From Novispirillum itersonii subsp. itersonii ATCC 12639 (GTDB lineage Bacteria; Pseudomonadota; Alphaproteobacteria; Rhodospirillales; Rhodospirillaceae), in assembly GCF_000381985.1 (NCBI RefSeq), contig NZ_KB907343.1, positions 62,001 through 126,000 on the forward strand: a stretch of DNA of 64,000 nt, in the 5' to 3' direction. Of this stretch, positions 38,615-48,294 are shown piece after piece. How positions within the stretch are numbered: position 1 is the stretch's first letter; each line of letters opens with the position of its first letter. The notes below the pieces were generated by a model, which saw nothing but the letters and a program-made list of their open reading frames with translations, did no database searches and was not told the DNA's origin. Made by a program: the position numbers and the translations under genes.

Positions 38615-39262
38615 TTACCAGAGAGTCGCCCGCGCCCGCTCCGGCCAGGTGCGGTCATAGGCCTCGCCGTCGATCTCCGGCTGCGCAGCCATCCGGCTGG
38701 CCGTCGCCAGAATCTGCCCCGGAGTCGGCAGGGTTTCTGCGGGAACCCGGCTTCCCTCTTCCCACAGGGCCGCCCGCACCACCGCCCGGGCACACTGGAA
38801 GAACACCGTTTCAATGCGGATCACCAGCACTGACCGGGGGGCCTTGCCCTCCACGGCAAAGCGCGACAGCAGGGCCGGGTCAATGCTCACCGCCCCCTGC
38901 CCGTTGACCCGCAGGGTTGTGCCACTGCCCGGTATCAGGAACAGCAGACCAACCGCCGGGTTGTGGATGACATTGCGCAGCGAGTCGATGCGGTTATTTC
39001 CCCGGCGGTCCGGCAACAGCAGGGTCCGGTCATCCTCGATAAACACCACCTGCCCGGCATCCCCACGGGGGGAGCAGTCCAGACCGCCCGGACCGCTGGT
39101 GGCCAAGGCAACAAACGGCGATGCTTCGATCAGACGCCGGTATTCCGGTATCAGGCGGTCCATTTCCTTCACGGTCGACGCCTGCGCCGGTATTCCGTAA
39201 AGATCCTGAAGAGCGGCCTCAGAGGTGACGAGGCTCTCCGGAGCAAACAACGGGTCTGTCAT
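38615..39262 (-). CDS. Pyridoxamine-5'-phosphate-oxidase-like FMN-binding protein
   Basis: Split-barrel flavoprotein of 215 residues. Recognisable elements are SPFVALATSGPGGLDCSPRG near the N-terminal strand, DRRGNNRIDSLRNV and NPAVGLLFLIPGSGTTLRVNG, matching a subfamily of PPOX proteins of unknown substrate. ATG at 39262 follows AAGGA by seven bases; an adjacent ATG at 39265 is equally placed in frame. It is a lone gene between the polysaccharide block and the leuA leader, read away from both. Confidence 0.87.
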   Translation of the reverse strand: MTDPLFAPESLVTSEAALQDLYGIPAQASTVKEMDRLIPEYRRLIEASPFVALATSGPGGLDCSPRGDAGQVVFIEDDRTLLLPDRRGNNRIDSLRNVIHNPAVGLLFLIPGSGTTLRVNGQGAVSIDPALLSRFAVEGKAPRSVLVIRIETVFFQCARAVVRAALWEEGSRVPAETLPTPGQILATASRMAAQPEIDGEAYDRTWPERARATLW

Positions 39263-39436
39263 CATAGGTTCCTTCAGGGCGGGTTTGACCGACACGGTCA
39301 GGAGGACAGGACCGGCACTGGTCCCGAAGCTTTTTTTCAATACCTGTCCCTATCACATCCACGCTTCCGCCGCGCCTGTCCGGCAGGACAATGGACCCAT
39401 GCATAAAAATTATCTCTCTCCGGGACGGTTCAGGGG

Positions 39437-39466
39437 TTGACCGGCGGATCCCGGCGGGACTACAGT
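39437..39466 (+). promoter_or_regulatory. Promoter of the leuA leader
   Basis: TTGACC (39437-39442), an 18-base spacer, TACAGT (39461-39466). The predicted start falls at about 39472-39475, on or beside the ATG of the leader peptide at 39474. The 200 bases upstream, back to the oxidase-like gene, show no other clear feature. Confidence 0.6.
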
Positions 39467-39473
39467 CCTGTCC

Positions 39474-39533
39474 ATGAACACGCGCATCACTCTCTTTTTG
39501 GCCTCCACGCTGGCCCTATCGCTACGGACCTAA
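39474..39533 (+). CDS. Leucine leader peptide for leuA attenuation
   Basis: Nineteen codons, MNTRITLFLASTLALSLRT, with five Leu (CTC, TTG, CTG, CTA, CTA). CTA is rare in this genome, so two CTA codons close to the stop should stall ribosomes when charged tRNA-Leu is scarce. No ribosome site precedes the ATG and the promoter predicts transcription starting there, so it is probably translated from a leaderless mRNA. The stop codon lies in the loop of the first attenuator hairpin. leuA begins 285 bases downstream. A second open frame of 45 codons (39641-39778) in the same leader looks incidental. Confidence 0.7.
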   Translation: MNTRITLFLASTLALSLRT

Positions 39534-39570
39534 CGGTCCGGCGACCTGACCCCTGAGGCAGGATCGCCGG
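39525..39570 (+). promoter_or_regulatory. Alternative RNA hairpins of the leuA attenuator
   Basis: Hairpin 1: CGGACC (39525-39530) with GGTCCG (39535-39540), around the leader stop codon. Hairpin 2: CCGGCGA-CCTG (39538-39548) with CAGG-A-TCGCCGG (39559-39570), 11 pairs with one bulge. The two share bases 39538-39540, so they exclude each other, as expected for attenuation. No classical T tract follows hairpin 2; termination may use Rho or a weaker stem near 39598-39632. Confidence 0.55.
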
Positions 39571-39818
39571 GACGACCGCTCTGCTGCACGCGCAGCACCG
39601 GATCTCCCCGCTTCCTTCTCCCTCTCCGGGTCTTTATGTGATGATCGCCTTTGGCACCTTTCCCATCTGCATGCTTACCCCTGTTGCCCGCTTCTGGCGT
39701 CCGGCACAGGTGTTCGTCTGGCGTCAGTCGCGACTACCGCCGTGTCTGCCTGTTTTGCCTGCCGACACTGCCATCTGATTTTCCGCGCCTCTGCGCCGAC
39801 TGAACTGGACACCCGATC

Positions 39819-41543
39819 ATGACCACCGCCACCGCCGCTATCGCCCATCCCGTAGACTGCACCGTAAAGTACCGCCCGTTCCCGCCGGTCGGCCTGACCG
39901 ACCGCACCTGGCCGAATGCAACCATCACCACGGCCCCGATGTGGTGCAGCGTTGACCTGCGCGACGGCAATCAGGCTCTGGTGGAGCCGATGGGCTGGGA
40001 GCGGAAGCTCCGTCTGTGGGACATGCTGATCGCGATGGGCTTCAAGGAAATCGAGGTCGGCTTTCCTGCCGCATCGCAGACCGACTTTGACTTTGTCCGC
40101 ATGCTGATCGAAGAGAACCGCATCCCCGATGGCGTCGCCATTCAGGTGCTGACCCAGTCACGTGACGCGCTGATTGCCCGCACCTTTGAAGCCGTGCGCG
40201 GTGCCAAGCATGCCATCGTCCACCTCTACAACTCGACCTCCACCCTTCAGCGCAAGGTGGTGTTCGGGCTGGAGAAAGACGGGATTATCGATATCGCCGT
40301 CAAAGGGGCCCGACTGATCCGGTCGCTGGCCGACAGCATGCCGGAAACCAAGATCACCTGTCAGTACAGCCCGGAAAGCTTTACCGGGACCGAGCTGGAC
40401 TTTGCCGTGCAGATCACCGAAGCGGTGATGGACGTATGGCAGCCGACCACCGACCACAAGATGATCGTCAACCTGCCCGCCACTGTCGAAATGGCCGGGC
40501 CGCATATCTACGCCGATCAGATTGAATGGTTTGCCCGCAACGTGAAAAACCGGGACACCCTGATCCTGTCGGTACACCCGCATAACGACCGCGGCACCGC
40601 TGTTGCAGCGGCGGAACTGGGGGTGATGGCCGGGGCGGACCGTGTCGAAGGCACACTGTTCGGCAACGGCGAGCGCACCGGCAACGTCGATGTGGTGACA
40701 CTGGCCCTCAACCTGTTCACGCAGGGGGTCGACCCGCAGCTCAACTGCTCCAACATTGCTGAAATCGTCGAAACTGCCGAGTATTGCACCCGCCTGCCGG
40801 TGCATCCGCGCCACCCCTACGCCGGGGAACTGGTCTATACCGCCTTCTCCGGCTCGCATCAGGATGCAATTTCCAAAGGCCTGAACGCCCTGCGGAAATC
40901 CAACGAGCCGGTGTGGGAGGTCCCGTACCTGCCGATTGATCCGGCGGACGTCGGCCGGGGTTACGAGGCGGTGATCCGCATCAACAGTCAGTCCGGCAAG
41001 GGGGGCGTCGCTTATATCCTCGAGCGCGACCACGGCCTGCAGACCCCGCGCCGTCTGCGGATTGAATTCTCGGAAACCGTACAGGCGATCACCGACACCG
41101 AAGAGCGGGAACTCAGCCCCGACGAAATCTGGAACACGTTCGAGACAGACTATCTGTCGCGCGATACCGCCGACAATCCGTGGTCAATCAGCGAATACAC
41201 CACCATTCCGCTCGGTCGCGAAGCGGACAGCCCGCGCTCTCTGAAGGCGATCGTTCATCACAACGGCACCGCAACCGCCATTGAAGGCACCGGCAACGGC
41301 CCGATCGACGCCTTCGTCAACGCCCTGAATGCCGCATTCCCGCTGGATATTCAGGTCCTTGACTACCATGAGCATTCTGTCGGATCCGGGGCTGACGCAC
41401 AGGCGATCTGCTATCTGGAAACCACGGTCGGCGGGAAAGGCCCGCTGTTCGGGGTCGGCCGTCACACCAATATCGTGATGGCCTCGCTGGAAGCGGTGAT
41501 CAGTGCCGTCAACCGCTCCGGCCGCGCCCGCTATCAGGGGTAA
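39819..41543 (+). CDS. leuA: 2-isopropylmalate synthase
   Basis: First committed enzyme of leucine synthesis: condenses acetyl-CoA with 2-oxoisovalerate. 574 residues, the longer LeuA type with the N-terminal extension. The HMGL-like TIM barrel has SVDLRDGNQALVEPM near 45 and the metal-binding SVHPHNDRGTAVAAAEL near 250; VEGTLFGNGERTGNVD is the second signature. A C-terminal LeuA dimer domain, about 440-570, should bind leucine for feedback inhibition. It follows a leucine leader peptide, so it is controlled by both attenuation and feedback. A strong terminator follows. Confidence 0.97.
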   Translation: MTTATAAIAHPVDCTVKYRPFPPVGLTDRTWPNATITTAPMWCSVDLRDGNQALVEPMGWERKLRLWDMLIAMGFKEIEVGFPAASQTDFDFVRMLIEENRIPDGVAIQVLTQSRDALIARTFEAVRGAKHAIVHLYNSTSTLQRKVVFGLEKDGIIDIAVKGARLIRSLADSMPETKITCQYSPESFTGTELDFAVQITEAVMDVWQPTTDHKMIVNLPATVEMAGPHIYADQIEWFARNVKNRDTLILSVHPHNDRGTAVAAAELGVMAGADRVEGTLFGNGERTGNVDVVTLALNLFTQGVDPQLNCSNIAEIVETAEYCTRLPVHPRHPYAGELVYTAFSGSHQDAISKGLNALRKSNEPVWEVPYLPIDPADVGRGYEAVIRINSQSGKGGVAYILERDHGLQTPRRLRIEFSETVQAITDTEERELSPDEIWNTFETDYLSRDTADNPWSISEYTTIPLGREADSPRSLKAIVHHNGTATAIEGTGNGPIDAFVNALNAAFPLDIQVLDYHEHSVGSGADAQAICYLETTVGGKGPLFGVGRHTNIVMASLEAVISAVNRSGRARYQG

Positions 41544-41564
41544 ACCCGTCAGCATCCGTTCCAG

Positions 41565-41599
41565 CCCCCCGCCGGTTTCTGACCGGCGGGGGGTTTTCA
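41565..41599 (+). terminator. Rho-independent terminator of leuA
   Basis: Twelve-base perfect stem CCCCCCGCCGGT (41565-41576) with ACCGGCGGGGGG (41582-41593), then TTTT. Confidence 0.88.
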
Positions 41600-41601
41600 C
41601 A

Positions 41602-42648
41602 TCAGGCCAGAGCCTGCCCGGCAAAGGTGGCCCCCGGGTCGAAAGGGGCGACGTTGGCCAGAAACTGATCGACGCTGGCCGTCCAGTCGTTCTGCTCGGC
41701 AAAGGCACGGCAGCGGTCGCGGGGAATGCCCAGCGCCGCCAGAGCGGCCTGACGCAGATCGGTATCGAGAACCCCGACCGGCTGCTGAGGGTCCTGCTGC
41801 CCCAGCACATCTTTCGGGCCGGCGACAGGATAAGCGGCCACCGGCACCCCGCAGGCCAGCGCCTCCAGCGTCACCAGCCCAAAGGTGTCGGTCAGACTGG
41901 GGAAGACGAACACATCGGCGGCGGCAAAATGGCGAGCAAGCTCCACCCCGGTTTTTGCCCCGGTATACACCGCCTGCGGAAACCGCCGCTTCAGGGTCGC
42001 CAGATGCGGCCCATCCCCGACAATCACCTTACTGCCCGGCAGATCCAGCGCCAGAAAAGCCTCCAGATTCTTTTCCACCGCCACCCGCCCGACATTCAGG
42101 AAAATCGGACGCGGCAGATCCGGAAACAGACCGGTATCCCCCGGCGTGAACAGCGCGGTGTCCACCCCCCGGGTCCAGCGGCGGATGGCGTGAAATCCCC
42201 ATGCCGTCAATTCATCCTCAATCCCCTGCGTCGCCACCATGACCGCCTGTGACGGGGCATGGAACCGACGCAGCAGCGCATAACTCCAGCGGGCAGGAAG
42301 CCCGAACCGGGCCTGCACATAATCCGGGAATTTGGTATGAAACGCCGTGGTGAAGGGAATATTCCGGGCCAGACATTCCGCCCGAGCGGCCACCCCCAGC
42401 GGCCCTTCGGTGGCAAGATGCACCACGCAGGGGCGGAAGGCCTCCAGCATCCGGCGGATCTGACGGCGGGGAAAAACCGCAAGACGGATTTCGGAATACG
42501 AAGGACAGGGAATGGTGCGGAACAGATCCGGGGTGATATACAGCACCTCGTGCCCCCGCTGCTCCAGATGGGTTTTCAATGTCGCCAGCGTGCGCACCAC
42601 ACCGTTGATCTGGGGAAACCACGCATCCGTCACCAACAGTATCCGCAT
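41602..42648 (-). CDS. GT4 glycosyltransferase (mannosyltransferase-like)
   Basis: GT-B fold glycosyltransferase of 348 residues. The N-terminus RILLVTDAWFPQINGVVRTL is the acceptor-domain signature. The donor-domain signature lies in FVFPSLTDTFGLVTLEALACGVPVAAY, with the catalytic Glu. The central stretch TRGVDTALFTPG is typical of GDP-mannose-dependent alpha-mannosyltransferases acting on membrane lipids. It lies 32 bases after an LpxH-like phosphoesterase gene, a pairing seen in many proteobacteria, so a glycolipid substrate is likely. Convergent with leuA. Confidence 0.88.
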   Translation of the reverse strand: MRILLVTDAWFPQINGVVRTLATLKTHLEQRGHEVLYITPDLFRTIPCPSYSEIRLAVFPRRQIRRMLEAFRPCVVHLATEGPLGVAARAECLARNIPFTTAFHTKFPDYVQARFGLPARWSYALLRRFHAPSQAVMVATQGIEDELTAWGFHAIRRWTRGVDTALFTPGDTGLFPDLPRPIFLNVGRVAVEKNLEAFLALDLPGSKVIVGDGPHLATLKRRFPQAVYTGAKTGVELARHFAAADVFVFPSLTDTFGLVTLEALACGVPVAAYPVAGPKDVLGQQDPQQPVGVLDTDLRQAALAALGIPRDRCRAFAEQNDWTASVDQFLANVAPFDPGATFAGQALA

Positions 42649-42680
42649 TACCGGTCTCCGGAAGTATGAGGGGGGAACCG

Positions 42681-43559
42681 TCAGGCCGGAACCGGGGGAA
42701 TGACCGTGTCATCCTCTTCCGGCGCGGCAGTCCGGCTGTTGGCGGCGGTCCATGCCTCCAGCGGCGAATAGGCGCGCTCCCGCGTCCAGTCGATAATTTC
42801 CAGACGGCCGTCCGCATGCTCCACCAGTGCGGTACAGCTTTCGACCCAGTCACCGTCGTTGCAGTACAGGATGCCGTCGACCTCCCGCAGTTCTGCGTGA
42901 TGGATGTGGCCGCAGACCACACCGTCGAATTTCCGGCGGCGGGCTTCATCCACCATGGCCGTCTCGTAATTGGTGATGAACGACACCGCGTTCTTGACCC
43001 GGTTTTTCAAAAACCCGGACAGCGACCAGTACGGCAGGTTTAATTTCCGCCGTACCACGTTGAACCAGTGGTTCAGGGTCAGCGCCAGCGTATAGGCATG
43101 GTCGCCCAGCAGGGCCAGCCATTTGGCGTACAGCACCACCCCATCAAAGGCATCCCCGTGCGTCACCAGCAGGCGACGGCCATCCGCAGTGACATGCTCA
43201 GCCTCGGCCGTCAGCTCGATACTGCCGAAATCGTTGCCAAGGTAAGAGCGGGCAAATTCATCGTGATTGCCCGGCACGTAAACCACCCGGCAGCCTTTGC
43301 GGGCCTTGCGCAGCAGCTTCTGCACCACGTCATTATGGGCCTGCGGCCAGTACCAGCCCTTCCGCAGCCGCCAGCCATCAATAATATCGCCGACCAGATA
43401 CAGGGTGTCAGACTCGGTATGGCGCAGAAAATCGAGGAGGAAATCCGCTTTGCATCCCCGGGTGCCCAGATGGACGTCGGACACAAAAATTGTGCGGTAG
43501 CGGCGTGGGGCGGGATCCGCCACCGGGGCGGAAGCAGGGGGGGACTGGGGCACGGTCAT
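42681..43559 (-). CDS. LpxH-like metallophosphoesterase
   Basis: Calcineurin-like phosphoesterase of 292 residues resembling UDP-2,3-diacylglucosamine hydrolases. The di-metal motifs are present: SDVHLG, GDIIDG, GNHDE, THGD and GHIHHAE. Compared with LpxH it has extra N- and C-terminal tails. With the downstream GT4 gene it likely works on membrane glycolipids. It could be the lipid A enzyme or a paralogue, because alphaproteobacteria often use LpxI for that step; the window does not settle it. Confidence 0.85.
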   Translation of the reverse strand: MTVPQSPPASAPVADPAPRRYRTIFVSDVHLGTRGCKADFLLDFLRHTESDTLYLVGDIIDGWRLRKGWYWPQAHNDVVQKLLRKARKGCRVVYVPGNHDEFARSYLGNDFGSIELTAEAEHVTADGRRLLVTHGDAFDGVVLYAKWLALLGDHAYTLALTLNHWFNVVRRKLNLPYWSLSGFLKNRVKNAVSFITNYETAMVDEARRRKFDGVVCGHIHHAELREVDGILYCNDGDWVESCTALVEHADGRLEIIDWTRERAYSPLEAWTAANSRTAAPEEDDTVIPPVPA

Positions 43560-43637
43560 GCGGACCTCGGGCTCCGTCGCAGTGTCTGTCCGCCTGCATT
43601 CCTAGTGCAGAGCCTTGGCTTTCACTAGCGCTTTTCC

Positions 43638-43679
43638 TGACATTCTTTAAATATTCACCAACCCGACACTGTAATGTCA
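43638..43679. promoter_or_regulatory. Inverted repeat between phosphoesterase and lipid kinase genes
   Basis: TGACATT (43638-43644) and AATGTCA (43673-43679) are perfect inverse copies 28 bases apart in the AT-rich divergent spacer. They may be half-sites for a regulator or chance. Confidence 0.3.
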
Positions 43680-43749
43680 TGCCATTCCGCCACACTCTCG
43701 CCGGAAAAAAACCCTCTATTTTATTTAAATGAGACGCAGGATATTGCCC

Positions 43750-44679
43750 ATGACGCGCCCAAAACGCCTGACGGTCATTTTCAACCCGACCGCCGGGGGC
43801 AATAAACGCCGACGGTTACAGGCCGTTCTGGCGCACCTGCGCCGCCATGGGTGCGATCTTGACCTGCGGGAGACCACGCGGTCCGGCGATGCAGAGCGGT
43901 TCGCCGCCGCCCTGACACCGGGAGAGACCGACCTGATTGTTGCCGCCGGGGGAGATGGCACCATCAACGAAGTGGTCAACGGCCTGCTGGCCCTGCCTGC
44001 CGGGATGGCACCGCCGTTAGGCATCATTCCGCTTGGGACCGCCAATGTGCTGGCACTGGAAATGAAACAGGGCCTGTCCGCCGCCGCCATCGCCCGGACC
44101 CTGACCGGGGGCACCCCGCGCCCGCTGTGTGTGGTTGCCACCGACCAGCCTTCACCGGTGGACCCCGCCCGCCGCCGCCATTTTCTGCTGATGGCCGGGG
44201 CCGGATTTGATGCCCATGTGGTCGCCAACGTCCGGTTGGGCCTGAAACGCCATACCGGCAAGATGGCCTATGTGGTGGAAACCCTGTGGCAGGCCCTGCG
44301 CTATGATTTCCCGACCATCCGGCTGGAAGTGGACGGGCACGCCTACGACGCCGCCACCGCCGTCGCCTGTAACGGGCGGCTGTACGGAGGGCCCTTTGTG
44401 GTCGTTCCTGACGGGGATCTGGCGAAACCGACCCTGCGCATTGCCGTCCTGACCCGTAAGGGGTACCGCAATGTCTTCCGCTACGCGCTGGCCCTCGCCC
44501 TCGGCCGCCTGCCAGCTCTGAAGGATGTCGAGGTGCTGGAAACCACCCGGGTACGCCTGCTGGCACCGGAAGGGGCACCGCTGCAGGCCGACGGCGACAG
44601 TTTCGGCAGCCTGCCGCTGGAGCTGTGGCTTGCCGACCGGCGGATTGAGGTCACCTTCCCGCCACAAGAACCCGCCTGA
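43750..44679 (+). CDS. Diacylglycerol/lipid kinase family protein (YegS-like)
   Basis: Soluble lipid kinase of 309 residues. The N-terminal nucleotide domain has IFNPTAGG and AAGGDGTINEVVNGLL, the DAGK signature, then LGIIPLGTANVLA. The C-terminal beta-rich domain contains FLLMAGAGFDAHVV and ends in the LPLELWLADRRIEV strand. ATG at 43750 has AGGA ten bases upstream; an in-frame ATG at 43729 lacks a ribosome site. Family members phosphorylate diacylglycerol or other lipids. Divergent from the glycolipid pair, which it may serve. Confidence 0.9.
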   Translation: MTRPKRLTVIFNPTAGGNKRRRLQAVLAHLRRHGCDLDLRETTRSGDAERFAAALTPGETDLIVAAGGDGTINEVVNGLLALPAGMAPPLGIIPLGTANVLALEMKQGLSAAAIARTLTGGTPRPLCVVATDQPSPVDPARRRHFLLMAGAGFDAHVVANVRLGLKRHTGKMAYVVETLWQALRYDFPTIRLEVDGHAYDAATAVACNGRLYGGPFVVVPDGDLAKPTLRIAVLTRKGYRNVFRYALALALGRLPALKDVEVLETTRVRLLAPEGAPLQADGDSFGSLPLELWLADRRIEVTFPPQEPA

Positions 44680-44742
44680 TCCGCAAGAACCGTCTTTTAT
44701 GCGGCGGCGTTCACTGCTACACGTAGCGCCGTCCCCGGAATT

Positions 44743-45753
44743 ATGACGAGTTCGCGATCTGCCATGACCGCTGCCGCCCCCGCTCCGACCACGGCCCCGC
44801 TGCCGCCCCTGACCATTGCCCTTGCCGGCCCGCGCGGTTTCTGCGCCGGGGTTGACCGGGCCATTCAGATTGTCGAACGGGCCCTGCAGAAGTTCGGTGC
44901 CCCGGTCTATGTCCGTCATGAGATCGTCCACAACAAGTTTGTGGTCGACAGCCTGCGCGCCAAAGGCGCCGTCTTCGTCGATGATCTGGCCCAGTGCCCT
45001 GCAGACCGCCCGGTGATCTTTTCGGCCCATGGGGTGCCGAAAAGCGTTCCCGCCGCCGCCGAAGCCCGGCAGATGACCTGGGTGGATGCCACCTGCCCGC
45101 TGGTCAGCAAAGTGCATATGGAAGCCGAGCGTCACGCCGACGACCACCGCCAGCTGATTCTGATCGGCCATGCCGGACACCCCGAGGTGATCGGCACCAT
45201 GGGGCAGGTCCCCGACGGGGCGATGCTGCTGGTGGAAACCGTGGCCGATGCCGAGACCGTGCAGCCGCACGACCCCGCTGCACTGGCCTATGTCACCCAG
45301 ACGACCCTGTCCGTCGACGAAACCGCCGATATCGTTGCCGTACTGCGCCGCCGCTTCCCGCAGATTCAGGGGCCGCGCAAGGAAGACATCTGTTACGCCA
45401 CCACCAACCGGCAGGCCGCCGTCAAGGCAATGGTTGAAGGCTGTGATGCGGTGCTGGTGATCGGTGCCCCCAACTCCTCCAATTCCAAACGGCTGGTGGA
45501 AGTCGCCCGCAATGCCGGGTGCTCCCGTTCTCTGCTGGTGCAGCGGGCCGCCGATATCGACTGGTCCCAGATGGACGGTGTGCGCCGTCTGGGCCTGACC
45601 GCCGGGGCCTCCGCCCCCGAAGTGCTGGTGGAAGAAGTGATTGATGCCTGCCGGGAACGCTTTGCGGTGACGCTGGAGCATGTCTCCGTCACCGAAGAGA
45701 ACGTCGTGTTCAAACTGCCCGCCATTCTGGCGGATGCCCCGGCGGCGGAGTAA
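44743..45753 (+). CDS. ispH: 4-hydroxy-3-methylbut-2-enyl diphosphate reductase
   Basis: Last enzyme of the MEP isoprenoid pathway, an iron-sulfur protein that makes IPP and DMAPP; 336 residues. The three cluster cysteines are visible: Cys34 (RGFCAGV), Cys118 (DATCPLV) and Cys217 ([10 protein letters not shown]). Conserved [17 protein letters not shown] and [11 protein letters not shown] are present. The start may instead be the ATG at 44764, because the first 20 residues are not conserved. It starts an operon with thrB and rnhA, with only 6 bases to thrB. Confidence 0.96.
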   Translation: MTSSRSAMTAAAPAPTTAPLPPLTIALAGPRGFCAGVDRAIQIVERALQKFGAPVYVRHEIVHNKFVVDSLRAKGAVFVDDLAQCPADRPVIFSAHGVPKSVPAAAEARQMTWVDATCPLVSKVHMEAERHADDHRQLILIGHAGHPEVIGTMGQVPDGAMLLVETVADAETVQPHDPAALAYVTQTTLSVDETADIVAVLRRRFPQIQGPRKEDICYATTNRQAAVKAMVEGCDAVLVIGAPNSSNSKRLVEVARNAGCSRSLLVQRAADIDWSQMDGVRRLGLTAGASAPEVLVEEVIDACRERFAVTLEHVSVTEENVVFKLPAILADAPAAE

Positions 45754-45759
45754 ACAAGC

Positions 45760-46722
45760 ATGGCCGTCTATACCGAAGTCAGCGACGACGATCTCGATGC
45801 CTTTATCGCCCAGTACGACATCGGCACGCTGGAAAGCTGCAAGGGAATTGCCGAAGGGGTGGAAAACAGCAACTTTCTGCTGACCACGGACCGCGGCCCC
45901 TACATCCTGACCCTCTATGAAAAGCGGGTGAACCCGGATGACCTGCCGTTTTTTCTCGGCCTGACCGAACACCTGTCGGCCAACGGCTTCCCCTGCCCGC
46001 TGCCGGTCAAGGCCCGCGACGGCGTCGCCCTGCGGGAACTCTGCGGTCGCCCGGCGGCGATCATCAGCTTTCTGAAAGGGATGTGGCCGCGCAAAATCTC
46101 GCTGTCGCACTGTGCCCAGCTTGGCACTGCGCTGGCGAAGATGCATCAGGCGGGGGACGGGTTCAGCCTGACCCGGGCCAATGCCCTGTCGGTCTCCGGC
46201 TGGCGCCCGCTGTTCGACCTCGCCCGCGACCGCGCCGACGAGGTGCTGCCGGGTCTGGCCGATGAAATCGCCGCCGAACTGGATTATCTGGAAGCCCACT
46301 GGCCGACCGATCTGCCGCGCGGGGTCATTCATGCCGACGTGTTCCCCGACAACGTGTTCTTCCTTCACGACACCCTGTCGGGCGTGATCGACTTCTACTT
46401 CGCCTGTAACGACCTGCTGGCCTACGATCTGGCGATCTGCCTGAACGCGTGGTGCTTTGAAGGCGACAAAACCTTCAACGCCACCAAGGCCCGGCTGATG
46501 ATCAGCGGCTACCTCAAGCAGCGCCCGATGAGCGAGGCCGAGCTGAACGCCCTGCCGCTGCTGTGCCGGGGGTCGGCGATGCGCTTTCTTCTGACCCGCC
46601 TGTATGACTGGCTGAACACCCCGCCGACGGCGATGGTCACCCGCAAGGATCCGCTGGAATACCTGCACAAGCTGCGCTTCCACCGGGCCACGCCCGGCCC
46701 CGGGGCCTATGGTCTGGGCTGA
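45760..46722 (+). CDS. thrB: Homoserine kinase (ThrB, APH-like type)
   Basis: Phosphorylates homoserine on the way to threonine; 320 residues of the aminoglycoside-phosphotransferase fold, the form common in alphaproteobacteria rather than the GHMP form of E. coli. Motifs: [10 protein letters not shown] near the ATP loop, the catalytic loop [14 protein letters not shown] (HxDxxxxN) and the metal Asp in GVIDFYFA. Threonine synthase, the next pathway enzyme, lies at the far end of the window on the other strand. Confidence 0.95.
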   Translation: MAVYTEVSDDDLDAFIAQYDIGTLESCKGIAEGVENSNFLLTTDRGPYILTLYEKRVNPDDLPFFLGLTEHLSANGFPCPLPVKARDGVALRELCGRPAAIISFLKGMWPRKISLSHCAQLGTALAKMHQAGDGFSLTRANALSVSGWRPLFDLARDRADEVLPGLADEIAAELDYLEAHWPTDLPRGVIHADVFPDNVFFLHDTLSGVIDFYFACNDLLAYDLAICLNAWCFEGDKTFNATKARLMISGYLKQRPMSEAELNALPLLCRGSAMRFLLTRLYDWLNTPPTAMVTRKDPLEYLHKLRFHRATPGPGAYGLG

Positions 46723-46727
46723 GCGGC

Positions 46728-47183
46728 ATGACTGACACCGCGCCCGCCACAGATACCGTCGAGATTTACGCTGACGGGGCCTGCTCCGGCAACCCCGGCC
46801 CCGGCGGCTGGGGGGCGGTGCTGCGCTGGCGCGGCCATGAAAAAGAGCTGAACGGCGGCGAACCGGACACCACCAACAACCGTATGGAACTGATGGCGGT
46901 GATCGAGTCGCTGAAGGTGCTGAAACGCCCGATGACCATCGACGTCTATACCGACAGCACCTATGTGCAGAAGGGTATGACGGAGTGGATCTGGGGCTGG
47001 CGCCGGAACAACTGGCGCACCGCCGATAAAAAGCCGGTGAAAAACGCCGACCTGTGGCAGATGCTGGATGCTGAGGCCCGCCGCCATACGGTGCGCTGGC
47101 ATTGGGTCAAAGGCCACGCCGGGCACCCGGAGAATGAACGGGCCGATGCGCTGGCCCGTGCCGGGGTACCGGGCCGGTCCTGA
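46728..47183 (+). CDS. rnhA: Ribonuclease HI
   Basis: Cleaves the RNA strand of RNA-DNA hybrids; 151 residues. The DEDD active site is visible: Asp in [14 protein letters not shown], Glu in NNRMELMA, Asp in TDSTYV, and the final Asp in NERADALA, with the assisting His in GHAGHPENE. Five bases after thrB, so the same operon. Confidence 0.97.
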   Translation: MTDTAPATDTVEIYADGACSGNPGPGGWGAVLRWRGHEKELNGGEPDTTNNRMELMAVIESLKVLKRPMTIDVYTDSTYVQKGMTEWIWGWRRNNWRTADKKPVKNADLWQMLDAEARRHTVRWHWVKGHAGHPENERADALARAGVPGRS

Positions 47184-47238
47184 ACCACCCCGGAGGCACC
47201 CCTTCTGTCGTTTTTCTTTCTGTGGAGTTTCCGGCCCG

Positions 47239-48294
47239 ATGCGGGTGGACGCCTTTGATTTTGACCTGCCGAAAGAGCTGATCGCCGACCGCCCGGTGAC
47301 ACCGCGGGATGCTGCCCGTCTGCTGGATGTGACGGCTGACGGCTGCCTTGACCGGGGCGTGCGCGACCTGCCTGCCCTGCTGCAGCCGGGCGACGTGATG
47401 GTGTTCAACGACACCCGCGTCATTCCCGCCCGGCTGTTCGGACAGCGGGGTCCGCGCCAGCCCGGTGGCCTGCCGGCACAGGTGGAAGTGACCCTGCATC
47501 AGGCCCTGGGGCTGGACTGCTGGGCCGCGTTCGCCAAGGGGGCCAAGCGTCTGTCAGAAGGCGACGTGGTGACCTTTGCCGCTGACTTTGCCGCCACCAT
47601 CACCGAAAAGCATGATGGCGGGGAAGTGATCCTGCGGTTCAACCGGGCCGGGCCGGAGCTGATGCAGGCGCTGGAAACCCACGGCCACCTGCCGCTGCCG
47701 CCCTATATGGGCCGCGAGGATGACGCCCGCGACCGGCAGGATTACCAGACGGTCTATGCCCGCCACGACGGGGCGGTGGCCGCCCCCACCGCCGGGCTGC
47801 ACTTTACCCCGGCCCTGCTGGACGCGCTGGACGCCCGCGGCGTGAAACGGGTGCATGTGACGCTGCATGTCGGGGCCGGGACCTTCCTGCCGGTCAAGGT
47901 CGATGACACCCGCGACCACCGGATGCACAGCGAAAACGGTCTGATCTCGGCGGAAACCGCTGACACGATCAACGCAGCCCGGGCAGCGGGGGGGCGGCTG
48001 GTCTGCGTCGGCACCACCTCGATGCGGCTGATTGAAAGCGCGGCGCGGGACGATGGCACCATTCCGGCCTGGAGTGGCTCGACCGACATTTTCATCACCC
48101 CCGGCTACCGCTTCAAAGCGGTTGATCTGCTGATGACCAATTTCCATCTGCCCCGCTCCACCCTGTTCATGCTGGTCTCAGCCTTTGCCGGAATGGAGCG
48201 GATGCGGGCCGCCTACGACCACGCCATCCAGACCGGCTACCGTTTCTATTCCTATGGTGACAGCTCGCTGCTGCGCCGCGAGGAGATCCTGTGA
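47239..48294 (+). CDS. queA: S-adenosylmethionine:tRNA ribosyltransferase-isomerase
   Basis: Adds the ribose part of SAM to preQ1-tRNA, giving epoxyqueuosine; 351 residues. Signatures: [19 protein letters not shown] at the N-terminus, [13 protein letters not shown], and [21 protein letters not shown]-like region followed by [17 protein letters not shown]. The real start is the ATG at 47239, although the frame is open into rnhA. The stop overlaps the tgt start (TGATG). First gene of a queA-tgt-queF-queG block. Confidence 0.96.
   Translation: MRVDAFDFDLPKELIADRPVTPRDAARLLDVTADGCLDRGVRDLPALLQPGDVMVFNDTRVIPARLFGQRGPRQPGGLPAQVEVTLHQALGLDCWAAFAKGAKRLSEGDVVTFAADFAATITEKHDGGEVILRFNRAGPELMQALETHGHLPLPPYMGREDDARDRQDYQTVYARHDGAVAAPTAGLHFTPALLDALDARGVKRVHVTLHVGAGTFLPVKVDDTRDHRMHSENGLISAETADTINAARAAGGRLVCVGTTSMRLIESAARDDGTIPAWSGSTDIFITPGYRFKAVDLLMTNFHLPRSTLFMLVSAFAGMERMRAAYDHAIQTGYRFYSYGDSSLLRREEIL

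Noticed and set aside
39641-39778. 45-codon open frame in the leuA leader
   Set aside because: No ribosome site and no Leu enrichment; probably chance.
44152-46683. Minus-strand open frame of 843 codons
   Set aside because: It runs antisense to the lipid kinase, ispH and thrB, which all have complete family motifs. Its composition (Gly, Gln, His-rich) is what the reverse frame of GC-rich coding DNA gives.
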